Below, one piece after another: positions 30,448-39,279 of a DNA stretch of 64,000 nt (its first letter is position 1; each line of letters begins with the position of its first letter). This stretch comes from Flavobacterium fluvii (GTDB lineage Bacteria; Bacteroidota; Bacteroidia; Flavobacteriales; Flavobacteriaceae), in contig NZ_FQWB01000004.1 in NCBI RefSeq assembly GCF_900129545.1, positions 248,001 to 312,000 on the forward strand, given 5' to 3'. The notes under the pieces were generated by a model that worked only from the letters and a program-made list of their open reading frames with translations, was not told the origin of the DNA and made no database searches. The position numbers and the translations under genes were made by a program.

Positions 30448-30924
30448 TTAAAATCTAAAGTGAGAGAAAGCTTTGTTAGCTTCTGCCATTTTGTGAGTAT
30501 CCATTCTTTTCTTGACAGCAGCACCTTCTTCTTTAGCCGCAGCTAAACATTCCGAAGCCAATCTCTGGGCCATTGATTTTTCGTTTCTTCTTCTTGAATA
30601 AAGAATCAACCATTTCATTGCCATAGAAATTTTTCTGTCTGGTCTAATCTGCATTGGAATTTGAAATGTAGCTCCACCCACTCTACGACTACGTACTTCT
30701 ACGTGAGGCATAACGTTAGTTAAAGCATCTTTCCATATTTCTAATGACGGTTTCTCCGCATCTTGTTTTTTAGACTCAATGATGTCAATTGCATCATAAA
30801 ATACTTTAAACGCTGTCGATTTTTTTCCATCCCACATTAAGTTGTTCACAAAACGTGTTACCAGTTGGTCATTAAACCTTGGATCTGGTAAAAGTGGTCT
30901 TTTCTTTGCCGCTCTTTTTCTCAT
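30448..30924 (-). CDS. rpsG: 30S ribosomal protein S7
   Basis: 158 residues. MRKRAAKKRPLLPDPRFNDQ, MWDGKKSTAFKVFYDAIDII, NVMPHVEVRSRRVGGATFQI and the C-terminal ANKAFSHFRF. Head-assembly nucleator; 73 bases after rpsL, ten before fusA. Confidence 0.98.
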   Translation of the reverse strand: MRKRAAKKRPLLPDPRFNDQLVTRFVNNLMWDGKKSTAFKVFYDAIDIIESKKQDAEKPSLEIWKDALTNVMPHVEVRSRRVGGATFQIPMQIRPDRKISMAMKWLILYSRRRNEKSMAQRLASECLAAAKEEGAAVKKRMDTHKMAEANKAFSHFRF

Positions 30925-30997
30925 GTCTTTTTTTTAATTAAATGTCATACCAATATACCCACGACGAATCGCATCCATATCAGGACAACTTTTTAAA

Positions 30998-31381
30998 TTA
31001 CTTTTTTGCTTCTTTTGGGCGTTTTGCTCCGTACTTAGATCTTCTTTGCGTTCTTCCTGCAACACCTGATGTATCAAGCGCACCACGAACGATGTGATAT
31101 CTTACTCCTGGCAAATCTTTTACCCTTCCACCTCGCACTAATACTATCGAGTGCTCTTGTAGATTATGTCCTTCACCAGGGATGTAGGCATTTACTTCGT
31201 TTCCATTTGTCAAACGTACACGCGCTACTTTACGCATTGCAGAGTTTGGTTTTTTTGGAGTTGTAGTGTAAACACGCGTACAAACACCTCTTCTTTGAGG
31301 ACAAGAATCTAAAGCAACCGATTTACTCTTCTTAGTGATTTGAGTTCTTCCTGTTCTTACTAATTGTTGAATAGTTGGCAT
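30998..31381 (-). CDS. rpsL: 30S ribosomal protein S12
   Basis: 127 residues. [14 protein letters not shown], the decoding loop [20 protein letters not shown] and the second loop [20 protein letters not shown] carry the wild-type lysines at both positions known for streptomycin-affecting changes. First gene of the whole ribosomal cluster, with a strong promoter at 31435-31465. Confidence 0.98.
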
Positions 31382-31434
31382 AGTTAAATACTAAAAATTA
31401 CTTGTTTATAAAATTCCCGCTTTTTACGGGGTTG

Positions 31435-31465
31435 CAAATGTAGAAATTATTTTTCACTAAACAAA
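31435..31465 (-). promoter_or_regulatory. main promoter of the rpsL ribosomal cluster
   Basis: Minus-strand TTTG (31465-31462), 19-base spacer, TACATTTG (31442-31435): a full Bacteroidota -33/-7 pair. The expected start near 31428 puts a small CCCG/CGGG hairpin (31416-31430) at the very 5' end of the mRNA, about 45 bases before the ATG. Confidence 0.75.
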
Positions 31466-31562
31466 TCATAACCCATTAATTTTCAACGATATTTTTCATC
31501 ATTGCATTTTATATATGAAACATTACTATTTTGCGTTATATTTATTAAAATTTTAATTCATT

Positions 31563-33260
31563 TTGAAACATTTTATAATCGCCTTAACCTTATTCATTTT
31601 TGGCTTGAATTGCTCGGCCCAGAATTTTCAATTACAATTAACTGGAACTTCCGACTCCGAAAACAAAATACTCGATTCCCTAAATTATAATTCAAAACAC
31701 AGCAACATAAAATCAATAACAGATGAAATCCATTTAACCTCCGAAAAACTATCAAAAAAAGGCTTCATCGAGAATCAGATATTAGAAACCACAAAAGAGA
31801 ACGACTCCAGTTATACCGCAAAATTCAACTTAGGAGAAAGAACAAAATCAATACATATATATATAGGTAGAAATTCTACTCTTTTAAACCTGATTGCATT
31901 AGAGAAAACAAAAGACACAATAATTCTTCCATATAAAGAAACCGAAACATTCCTCAATCAAACTTTGCTCAAACTAGAACAAAAAGGCTTTGCTCTGGCA
32001 AAATTAAAATTGATTAATATCCAAAAGAAAAAAAACATACTTTATGCCGATTTACAATTTGAATCAGGACAACAAAGACAATTAAATTCAATTGTCGTAA
32101 AATTTGCAGAAAGCAACAAAAAAAACAATTTCCCACAAGGCCATCTAACTCAAATCAACCGAAAATACAACAACAACCCTTTCAATCAAGACATCGTTCG
32201 CGAAATCCATGATGATTTTGAAAAATTTAGATTCGTAAGCCAAATAAAATATCCAGAAATTTTATTCACCAAAGACACCACCCAAGTATATGTATATTTA
32301 GAAAAAAGAAAATCCAATACTTTTGATGGCTTCATCGGTTTCACCAATAACGAAAACAACAAATTAACATTTAATGGCTATCTAGATTTAACATTAGAAA
32401 ACGCCCTTAAAGCGGGAGAACAATTCTCACTGAATTGGAAAAGCGACGGAAACAATCAAAAAACATTCAAAGCCAGCATCGATTTGCCTTACTTATTTAA
32501 AAGCCCAATTGGACTAAAAGCCCAAATTCACATCTTCAAACAAGACAGCATATTCCAAAACACAAAAACATCAATAGACCTAGGTTATTTTGTAGATTAC
32601 AATACCCGAATCTATCTAGGATATCAATCCACAGAATCCAGCGACATACAAAACACGAACAACAATACCATAAGTGATTACAAAAACTCCTTTTTGACAT
32701 CGAATTTAGAATACACAAAATTAGATTATGCAAATTCTACTTTTCCAAAAAAATCAAGACTATCCCTTACTCTAGGAACCGGAAAAAGAACAACGAATGG
32801 ATTAGTCGAAACTTTAGGAACTTCCAAACAAACCTACATCAACATCAATGCGATGAATAATTTCTATTTGAACAAGAAAAATTGCATTAACATAAATTAT
32901 CAAAATTATTTCCTGAAAAGTGACAGCTACATAATAAATGAGCTATTCCGCTTTGGAGGAATGAATTCCATACGAGGCTTTACCGAAAACAGCTTGCAAG
33001 CCAACTTTATGACGGCTATCATTACAGAATATCGCTACATCATTTCACAGGAATTATATATTCATTCCATAATGGATTATGGATATTATGAAGACAAAAG
33101 CACAAACAACAAAGAAAATTTATTTGGATTTGGATTTGGAACAGGATTAAAAACCAAAAACGGACTACTTAAATTAACATTCGCAAACGGCACCTCAAAA
33201 AGCCAAGAAGCAAAATTCTACAACACCATTGTGGCAATATGTTACAATATTGAATTTTAA
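31563..33260 (+). CDS. Omp85/BamA-TamA-like outer-membrane beta-barrel protein
   Basis: 565 residues. The start is TTG at 31563: an in-frame TAA lies nine bases upstream and there is no ATG for over 400 codons, while the frame from TTG gives a clean signal peptide (KHFIIALTLFIFGLNCSAQ). About residues 25-235 are alpha/beta and contain TLLKLEQKGFALAKLKLINI, which resembles a POTRA unit. From about 240 alternating strands form a barrel; GGMNSIRGFTENSL near 467-480 is the RGF motif typical of Omp85 proteins, and the chain ends with an aromatic strand (AICYNIEF). Family knowledge: such barrels insert or translocate outer-membrane proteins, or act in secretion. It is not full-length BamA (usually about 850 residues in this phylum). 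Divergent from rpsL. Substrate unknown. Confidence 0.75.
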   Translation: MKHFIIALTLFIFGLNCSAQNFQLQLTGTSDSENKILDSLNYNSKHSNIKSITDEIHLTSEKLSKKGFIENQILETTKENDSSYTAKFNLGERTKSIHIYIGRNSTLLNLIALEKTKDTIILPYKETETFLNQTLLKLEQKGFALAKLKLINIQKKKNILYADLQFESGQQRQLNSIVVKFAESNKKNNFPQGHLTQINRKYNNNPFNQDIVREIHDDFEKFRFVSQIKYPEILFTKDTTQVYVYLEKRKSNTFDGFIGFTNNENNKLTFNGYLDLTLENALKAGEQFSLNWKSDGNNQKTFKASIDLPYLFKSPIGLKAQIHIFKQDSIFQNTKTSIDLGYFVDYNTRIYLGYQSTESSDIQNTNNNTISDYKNSFLTSNLEYTKLDYANSTFPKKSRLSLTLGTGKRTTNGLVETLGTSKQTYININAMNNFYLNKKNCININYQNYFLKSDSYIINELFRFGGMNSIRGFTENSLQANFMTAIITEYRYIISQELYIHSIMDYGYYEDKSTNNKENLFGFGFGTGLKTKNGLLKLTFANGTSKSQEAKFYNTIVAICYNIEF

Positions 33261-33321
33261 GCCCATTAAAATACACATTATATAACAATAGTCTTTACAT
33301 ATGTTAAAATGTTAAATCTTG

Positions 33322-33333
33322 TATGCGCGCATA
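33322..33333. promoter_or_regulatory. palindrome TATGCGCGCATA upstream of susC, possible operator
   Basis: Perfect 12-base palindrome 75 bases before the susC ATG, GC-rich core in an AT-rich gap. A close copy, TATGCGTGCATA, precedes the ketoacyl synthase gene at 61260-61271; I see no further copies in the window. A dimeric regulator site is an inference. Confidence 0.4.
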
Positions 33334-33407
33334 AAAAAACAAAACAAATATTAGGAAAGTTAACAAATTATTAAGAGTTTTGCTTAACTAATTCAAAATA
33401 TTCAAAA

Positions 33408-36400
33408 ATGAAACTAAAGTTCAATGGATTCTTAGTACTATTTATAGTACTTGTGGCGCAAATTACTTTTGCGCAAGAGAGAGTTGTTTCGGGTGTTGTT
33501 TCCGATAATGCAGGATTGCCTCTACCGGGCGTGAGTGTATTAGTGAAAGGAACTCAAAACGGAACTCAAACAGATTTTGACGGAAAATATTCCATCAAAG
33601 CAACACCAAGCCAAGTCTTGGTTTTTAGCTACATTGGCATGAAAACCCACGAAGTTTCAGCTAGTTCAGCCAAACTTAATGTTAAATTAGAAAGTACTGC
33701 CGTAGAACTTGAAGGAGTTGTGGTAACAGCCTTTGGTATTAAACGAAATCCTAAAAAATTAGGATACAGCGTTAGTAGTATTAAAGCTGCAGACATTACA
33801 GAAAATTCAGAACCAGATTTAGTACGTTCTCTTCAAGGGAAAGTTGCAGGTCTTAACGTGAATACTTCTACAGGTGTTGCCGGTGCTTCAAACCAAATTA
33901 CAATTAGAGGTATTTCTACTTTTAGTGGAGATATCCAACCTTTAATCATTGTTGACGGAATCGCATACAACAACACTCAAGTAACCACATCGAATCAAGT
34001 TACTGGTGGTGGTGGATACGAATCTGCTTTGTCTAGTTTAGACCCTAATGACATTGCTACCGTGAACGTTCTTAAAAGTGCTGCCGCAGCTGCATTATAT
34101 GGTTCAAGAGCCGTAAATGGAGTTATAGTTATTACAACCAAATCTGGTTCACAAAACACTCAAACCAAAAATAAATTAAGTGTAAACTTTGGTTCTGGAG
34201 CATATCTTGAAGAAATTGCAAACTTGCCTGATTACCAAAATTCCTATGGTGCAGGAGCAAACTTTCAATATAGCAATTCAAATGGTTCTTGGGGACCAAA
34301 ATTTGGCACAATAGCAACTATTCCCACATGGGCTCCTATTCTTGCAGCTTTTCCAGACCAATTTGGACCAACAGTTCCTTATGTTGCTTATCCAAACAAT
34401 GTAAAAGACTTGTTTAGAACAGGATCAATATTAGAAAACACTCTTGGATTTTCTTATGCAGGTCAAGATGGAAGTTTTAATGTAACCATTTCTGATTTAG
34501 GACAAGATGGATATATCCCATTCAATACTTATGACAGAACTTCTTTCTCAACAGGAGGAACTTTCAAACTTACAGAAAAGCTTACGGCCGGTGCCAACAT
34601 GAGTTATTCTGACACAAAACAAGTAGGAGGCTTTTTTGGAGAAAATCAATTTACAGGATCCTCTTCTTCATTTGCCAGAGCATTGTTTTTGGCAAGAAAC
34701 TGGGATTTGAATCTGCCTTATGTACACCCTGTAACTGGAGCATCAGTTACTCCAAACGTTGGTCAATTTGACCACCCATTATGGTCATGGGAACACGATC
34801 AAATTATCACCAATACAAACAGAACCGTAGCCGGTTTGAATTTAGCCTATAAATTTAACGACAATATTGATGCTTTTTACAGAGCTGGCTTCAACAGATA
34901 CTCATTAGACAGAGATGAAATTCGTGATTTGAACTCAAGAGCCGATGGCGGTTTGGGAGCATTAACTACTGATAACTTCACTAATCAGGATTTAGAGTCA
35001 ACGTTGTTAATTAACTTCAATTACAAATTAACTGAAGATATTGGTTTAACTGCAATTCTTGGGAACAACATTTTATCTAACAGTACTAGCAGAACCGCGA
35101 ATCAAGGAACAGAATTTAAAGTTCCAGATATTTTTAATTTAAGCAATGTAAAAACCGTTGTAAATCTATTGGATTCTGGAACCGAAAAAAGAAGTGTTGG
35201 GGTTTTCGCCGATGCAACTTTCGATTACAAGAAATTTATATTCGTAAACGTTACGGGAAGAAATGACTGGAGTTCTTCTTTGCCAAAAGGAAACAATTCA
35301 TATTTCTACCCTTCCATCAGTGGGTCTTTTGTAATTACAGAAGCCTTAAAAATGAATAGCGACATCTTGTCTTTTGCCAAAATAAGAGGAGGTTATGGAA
35401 AAGTGGGTAGAGATGCTCCATCAGAATTTACCAACCAAACTTTTGATTTAGGAGTTGGATTCAATGGCACTCCAACAATTGGCAACTCAACTAGTTTGGC
35501 AGATCAAGATGTCAGACCAGAGTTTACCGAAGAATTTGAAATTGGAGCAGATTTAGAGTTTTTTAAACGAAGAATTGTTTTAGATTTCAGTGTGTACAAA
35601 AAAGAATCAACAGATTTGATTACTCCAATTACCGTTCCTTCATCTAGTGGATTTTCAACTTTCAATACTAATTTAGGTTCTATTGAAAACAAAGGGGTTG
35701 AAATAGCATTAACACTTGTTCCAATCAAAACAAAAGATTTTAAATGGACTTTGTTAACCAATTTCACTAAAAATGAAAATAAGGTAACCAAATTAATTGA
35801 AGGCCTAGATAGATTCGAATTAAGACCAAATGCAGTTGGATATGCTGAAGTAGGACAACCTTACGGATTCTTTTATGGTTCAAAATTTGCGAGAGATGCT
35901 AATGGAAACTTCCTTATTAACCAATCAGGCGGTGGAATCATTCAAGACCCAACACCAGGCAGGATAGGTGATCCTCAGGCGGATTTCAAAATGGCTTTTA
36001 TCAATACCTTAACATACAAAGGATTTACTTTAAAAGCACAATTTGACTGGAAAGAAGGTGGTGATATTCACTCAACAACTATTGAATCATTATTGGGTCG
36101 TGGAGTAACCAAGGATACTGAAGACAGGGAACATACTTATATAATCCCTGGATACTATGGTAATCCTACAACTGGAGTTCCTTTATTGGATGGGGCTGGA
36201 AATCAAATTCCGAACACTGTTCAATTATCAAAAAATGAACTGTATTTCTCTCCGGCAGGTGGAAACACATTTGCAATAAACAGTGTGGACGAAGCATCTG
36301 TTTATGACGCTACTGTTTACAGACTAAGTGATCTAAGTTTAACTTATGATGTACCAAAAGATTTTATTGACAAAACTCCTTTTGGACAAATCAGTTTGAG

Positions 36401-36563
36401 TCTTATTGGAAGTAACCTTTGGTATTTCGCACCAAACGTGCCTAAATACACGAATTTCGATCCAGACATAACCAGTTTAGGTTCTGGAATAGCTCAAGGA
36501 ATTGAAATCTCGGCTGCTCCTACATCTAAAAGATTTGGATTGAAACTTAATTTAACATTCTAA
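33408..36563 (+). CDS. SusC/RagA-family TonB-dependent outer-membrane transporter
   Basis: 1051 residues. Signal peptide 1-22 (ends ITFAQ). CarboxypepD_reg-like domain at about 25-100 (SGVVSDNAGLPLPGVSVLVK, GTQTDFDGKYSI). TonB-box-like strand ELEGVVVTAFG (about 101-112), plug domain with LQGKVAGLNVNTSTGVAG and ITIRGISTF, then IIVDGIAYNNT and the barrel, ending in the aromatic KRFGLKLNLTF. There is no N-terminal secretin/STN extension, so it is not expected to signal to an anti-sigma factor. Works with the adjoining SusD lipoprotein, ten bases downstream, as a lidded import channel energised by TonB-ExbBD. No glycoside hydrolase, peptidase or regulator adjoins, so the substrate (glycan, peptide or other) cannot be named. 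Confidence 0.95.
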   Translation: MKLKFNGFLVLFIVLVAQITFAQERVVSGVVSDNAGLPLPGVSVLVKGTQNGTQTDFDGKYSIKATPSQVLVFSYIGMKTHEVSASSAKLNVKLESTAVELEGVVVTAFGIKRNPKKLGYSVSSIKAADITENSEPDLVRSLQGKVAGLNVNTSTGVAGASNQITIRGISTFSGDIQPLIIVDGIAYNNTQVTTSNQVTGGGGYESALSSLDPNDIATVNVLKSAAAAALYGSRAVNGVIVITTKSGSQNTQTKNKLSVNFGSGAYLEEIANLPDYQNSYGAGANFQYSNSNGSWGPKFGTIATIPTWAPILAAFPDQFGPTVPYVAYPNNVKDLFRTGSILENTLGFSYAGQDGSFNVTISDLGQDGYIPFNTYDRTSFSTGGTFKLTEKLTAGANMSYSDTKQVGGFFGENQFTGSSSSFARALFLARNWDLNLPYVHPVTGASVTPNVGQFDHPLWSWEHDQIITNTNRTVAGLNLAYKFNDNIDAFYRAGFNRYSLDRDEIRDLNSRADGGLGALTTDNFTNQDLESTLLINFNYKLTEDIGLTAILGNNILSNSTSRTANQGTEFKVPDIFNLSNVKTVVNLLDSGTEKRSVGVFADATFDYKKFIFVNVTGRNDWSSSLPKGNNSYFYPSISGSFVITEALKMNSDILSFAKIRGGYGKVGRDAPSEFTNQTFDLGVGFNGTPTIGNSTSLADQDVRPEFTEEFEIGADLEFFKRRIVLDFSVYKKESTDLITPITVPSSSGFSTFNTNLGSIENKGVEIALTLVPIKTKDFKWTLLTNFTKNENKVTKLIEGLDRFELRPNAVGYAEVGQPYGFFYGSKFARDANGNFLINQSGGGIIQDPTPGRIGDPQADFKMAFINTLTYKGFTLKAQFDWKEGGDIHSTTIESLLGRGVTKDTEDREHTYIIPGYYGNPTTGVPLLDGAGNQIPNTVQLSKNELYFSPAGGNTFAINSVDEASVYDATVYRLSDLSLTYDVPKDFIDKTPFGQISLSLIGSNLWYFAPNVPKYTNFDPDITSLGSGIAQGIEISAAPTSKRFGLKLNLTF

Positions 36564-36573
36564 AAAAAAAAAT

Positions 36574-38286
36574 ATGGAACTTTTAATAAAAATAAAAAAT
36601 AACAAATACAATATTGCTTTGTTATTACTTACAACACTTTTTATTAGTTGTAGCGATTTCTTGGATGTTAATACAGACAAGGACAACCCTACCGTCGCAC
36701 CTCTTTCACTTTTACTTACAAACACTCAAGTAGGCGTAGGTCGAGTTACAGATTACAACGACTATTCTGGAAACATTCTTGCCGTGTATACACATCAAAT
36801 GACTGCGAGAGAAGAGTATGACCAATATGGAACTAAAGTTGACAATGTAAATATGCAAAATGATTGGGATCAAGTTTATTTGACCTTGACCGATATTGAA
36901 ACCTTGATAAAACAATCAACAGAATCTGGAGATTTGGTTTATTTAGGTATTGCTCAACTTGAAAAAGCTTATTTAATAGCTCTGTCTGTAGATTTATGGG
37001 GAGATGTTCCTTATTCTGAAGCAACAAAGCTGACAACTGGTCTAGTAAGTCCAAAATTTGACGATCAAAAAGCAATTTATGCCGATGTCTTTAAATTAAT
37101 TGAAACTGCAAAAGCAAATATTAAAAGCAATGCAGGAGCCAAGAAACCGGGTACAGACGACTTGTTTTATAAAGGAAGCACAGCAAGATGGATTAAGTTT
37201 GCCAATACGTTCAAATTAAAACTATACAATCAAGTACGATTAACTCCCGATTTTGACACCGCAGGATTTAATGCCTTGATTGCCGAAAATAATTTTTTCT
37301 CCTCAATAGCCGATGATTTCCAATTTAATCACACAAAAAACATTTCACCTGAAGAAAGAAATAATTATTACATAGACTCATACAACAGTACACAATTTTC
37401 CACTTATCAAAGCCCTTGGTTTTATGAAATCCTGAAAGGAGTGAATCCAAACATACACAATTCAAATCCTGACCCTAGAATGAAGTATTTTATCTTCAAT
37501 CAGCTAAAAGCAGGTGTATTGCCTCCTGATCAAGGAAACGCAACCACAGGAAATCCGAATGCTGATTATTGGGATAAATCTACAGGATTTTACACTATTA
37601 GATTTGGTAGTGTTGGTCCAAACAGAGACAAAACAGCCGAAAATTCTTATTCTTACCCTGGTATTTTTCAAACAGGCGGTAGATATGATGATGGACAAGG
37701 TGCTATTGTGACTGGATCAACTGGTACTGGTGTCGCTCCATTCAGAATGTTGACTTACGATGAATTCTTGTACATTCAAGCTGAATTGATTCTAGCAGGA
37801 AAACTAACTACTGCTGGTACCGTAGAAGCAAAATTAGACCAAGCAATGAAAGCCAGTTTTGCCAAAGTAGATGAAGTTGTAGCTCTTAACAAAGTAAGTG
37901 GCAACACACAAACGATACCTGTACTTACTGGTTCAGCTGCAGTAACAACATTTATAACCAAAATAATGACAGAATTTGCTGCTGCTACTCCTGCAAAAAA
38001 ATTGGAAATCATAATGACCCAAAAATGGGTAGGTACTTGTGGTGACGCAATGGATCAATATACCGATTACAGAAGAACTGGTTATCCAATATTGGCAAAT
38101 CCAAATAGCACAACAAAAGAATATCAACTCAACAATGGTGATGCATTTCCGATAGATGATTCGCAAACGGTACAAAACAATCCGTTTCAAGTATCCTTTT
38201 TCTGGCCACAAAGCGAGTTGAATTCGAATCAAAATGCACCTGCCCAAAAAGACGCAACAACTTATAAAATATTTTGGGATCTTTAA
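36574..38286 (+). CDS. SusD/RagB-family substrate-binding surface lipoprotein
   Basis: 570 residues. Lipoprotein signal with the acylated Cys at 26 (TLFISC); the following SDFLD is the acidic type of motif linked to surface export of lipoproteins in Bacteroidota. The start of the mature protein (NTDKDNPTVAPLSLLLTN) and the helical TPR-like core resemble the SusD-like_2 subgroup, often found with peptide- or unknown-substrate systems. DPRMKYFIF, LTYDEFLYIQAELIL and the C-terminal helix TQKWVGTCGDAMDQYTDYRR are typical SusD core pieces. It caps the SusC channel. Cotranscribed with susC; the next lipoprotein gene begins 16 bases later. Confidence 0.92.
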   Translation: MELLIKIKNNKYNIALLLLTTLFISCSDFLDVNTDKDNPTVAPLSLLLTNTQVGVGRVTDYNDYSGNILAVYTHQMTAREEYDQYGTKVDNVNMQNDWDQVYLTLTDIETLIKQSTESGDLVYLGIAQLEKAYLIALSVDLWGDVPYSEATKLTTGLVSPKFDDQKAIYADVFKLIETAKANIKSNAGAKKPGTDDLFYKGSTARWIKFANTFKLKLYNQVRLTPDFDTAGFNALIAENNFFSSIADDFQFNHTKNISPEERNNYYIDSYNSTQFSTYQSPWFYEILKGVNPNIHNSNPDPRMKYFIFNQLKAGVLPPDQGNATTGNPNADYWDKSTGFYTIRFGSVGPNRDKTAENSYSYPGIFQTGGRYDDGQGAIVTGSTGTGVAPFRMLTYDEFLYIQAELILAGKLTTAGTVEAKLDQAMKASFAKVDEVVALNKVSGNTQTIPVLTGSAAVTTFITKIMTEFAAATPAKKLEIIMTQKWVGTCGDAMDQYTDYRRTGYPILANPNSTTKEYQLNNGDAFPIDDSQTVQNNPFQVSFFWPQSELNSNQNAPAQKDATTYKIFWDL

Positions 38287-38301
38287 TATAAACATGACAT
38301 T

Positions 38302-39210
38302 ATGAAAAAAATAAAATTAATACTCGCGATATTGACCGTTGTTGTACTAATGCCTTCTTGTGAAGACGATGGCGGTAAATCTAAAATGGATTTTGAAGTT
38401 GGTGCAGTACCTAATGTGCTCAAAGCGGAAGGTACTGAAGCATCAATGAATATAATAGCAATAAACAATGGTGTAAAAATCAATTTAGGCGTAACAGTTT
38501 CTCCAGGCCAAGGCGACATCGCATCAATTGACATTGTGGGATTTTACAAAAAAACCACAACCTATGAAAAAGCCTACTTGCAAAAAGGGATCACAACTTT
38601 TCCAACGACATTTAAGTTTGATCAATTCACTTTAATGAATGCTTTTACAACCGTAAATTCTGCCAGTGATTTTACGCAGTCAAGCTCGTTGATTGTCTCT
38701 GCCGAAATGACTTTAAAAGACGGAAGAGTTCTTAAAATGTATGCAGATGATGGAACTCGTCTTTATGGAGCGGATATAGCCAATTCAGCGGTATTTAAAG
38801 TTCAACAAACTTATCTAACGGCTTGTACACTAACTGATGCATCCACTTTTAATGGAAACTACAAAGTAGTTGTTGATGATTGGGCAGATTACGCCGTTGG
38901 CGCCACTGTGCCGGTTGTTTACAATCCAGCAAATGGCACTCTGAAATTTAGGGTAATGAACTCAACAAACCCAAGTACTATTGCGGCATCTGCCTCAAAT
39001 TACTTAGAGTGTACTCTTGATACTAAGACAGCAACTGTTACCGTAGTTTCAAACGCACCTTATCTATATGGTGCAGGCGCAGCTAATTCATTTACAGTTG
39101 CAGGTACTGGAACTGTCGGTACGTGTAACGGGGACATTAATTTAGTGCTAACATGGACAAGAGCATCAGGTAGTTTTCCTAATCAGAAATTTAATTTAGT
39201 TAAACTTTAA
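38302..39210 (+). CDS. surface lipoprotein of a SusCD locus, function unknown
   Basis: 302 residues. Lipoprotein signal MKKIKLILAILTVVVLMPSC with Cys20, then EDDGG, an acidic post-Cys stretch suggesting surface display. The rest looks all-beta: NVLKAEGTEASMNIIAINNG, then two probable beta-sandwich parts (about 40-160 and 170-302) with two Cys (CTLTDASTFNGNYKVV and GTCNGDINLVLTW) in the second. Position after susD suggests a SusE/F-like accessory binding protein, but I cannot match it to a specific family. Third and last gene of the operon; strong terminator at 39236-39266. Confidence 0.75.
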   Translation: MKKIKLILAILTVVVLMPSCEDDGGKSKMDFEVGAVPNVLKAEGTEASMNIIAINNGVKINLGVTVSPGQGDIASIDIVGFYKKTTTYEKAYLQKGITTFPTTFKFDQFTLMNAFTTVNSASDFTQSSSLIVSAEMTLKDGRVLKMYADDGTRLYGADIANSAVFKVQQTYLTACTLTDASTFNGNYKVVVDDWADYAVGATVPVVYNPANGTLKFRVMNSTNPSTIAASASNYLECTLDTKTATVTVVSNAPYLYGAGAANSFTVAGTGTVGTCNGDINLVLTWTRASGSFPNQKFNLVKL

Positions 39211-39235
39211 AGTTTAATTTTTACCTCTTTTACAG

Positions 39236-39266
39236 AAAACCATCCCTTTTGGGGTGGTTTTTTTTT
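39236..39266 (+). terminator. terminator of the susC-susD-lipoprotein operon
   Basis: Hairpin AAAACCATCCC/GGGTGGTTTT (with one G-T pair, loop of about four) followed by at least nine T (39258-39266). Its T run touches the -7 element of rlmB. Confidence 0.85.
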
Positions 39267-39267
39267 A

Positions 39268-39275
39268 TATCTTTG
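39268..39275 (+). promoter_or_regulatory. -7 promoter element of rlmB, very close to the start codon
   Basis: TATCTTTG fits TAnnTTTG. A TTG at 39249-39251 is a possible -33 with a shortish 16-base spacer inside the terminator hairpin. The ATG is at 39280, five bases after the element, so the mRNA would be leaderless or nearly so. Confidence 0.5.
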
Positions 39276-39279
39276 CCCT

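Noticed and set aside
31400..31500. Terminator in the CCCG/CGGG hairpin upstream of rpsL
   Set aside because: It lies just downstream of the rpsL promoter in the 5' leader and has no U run.
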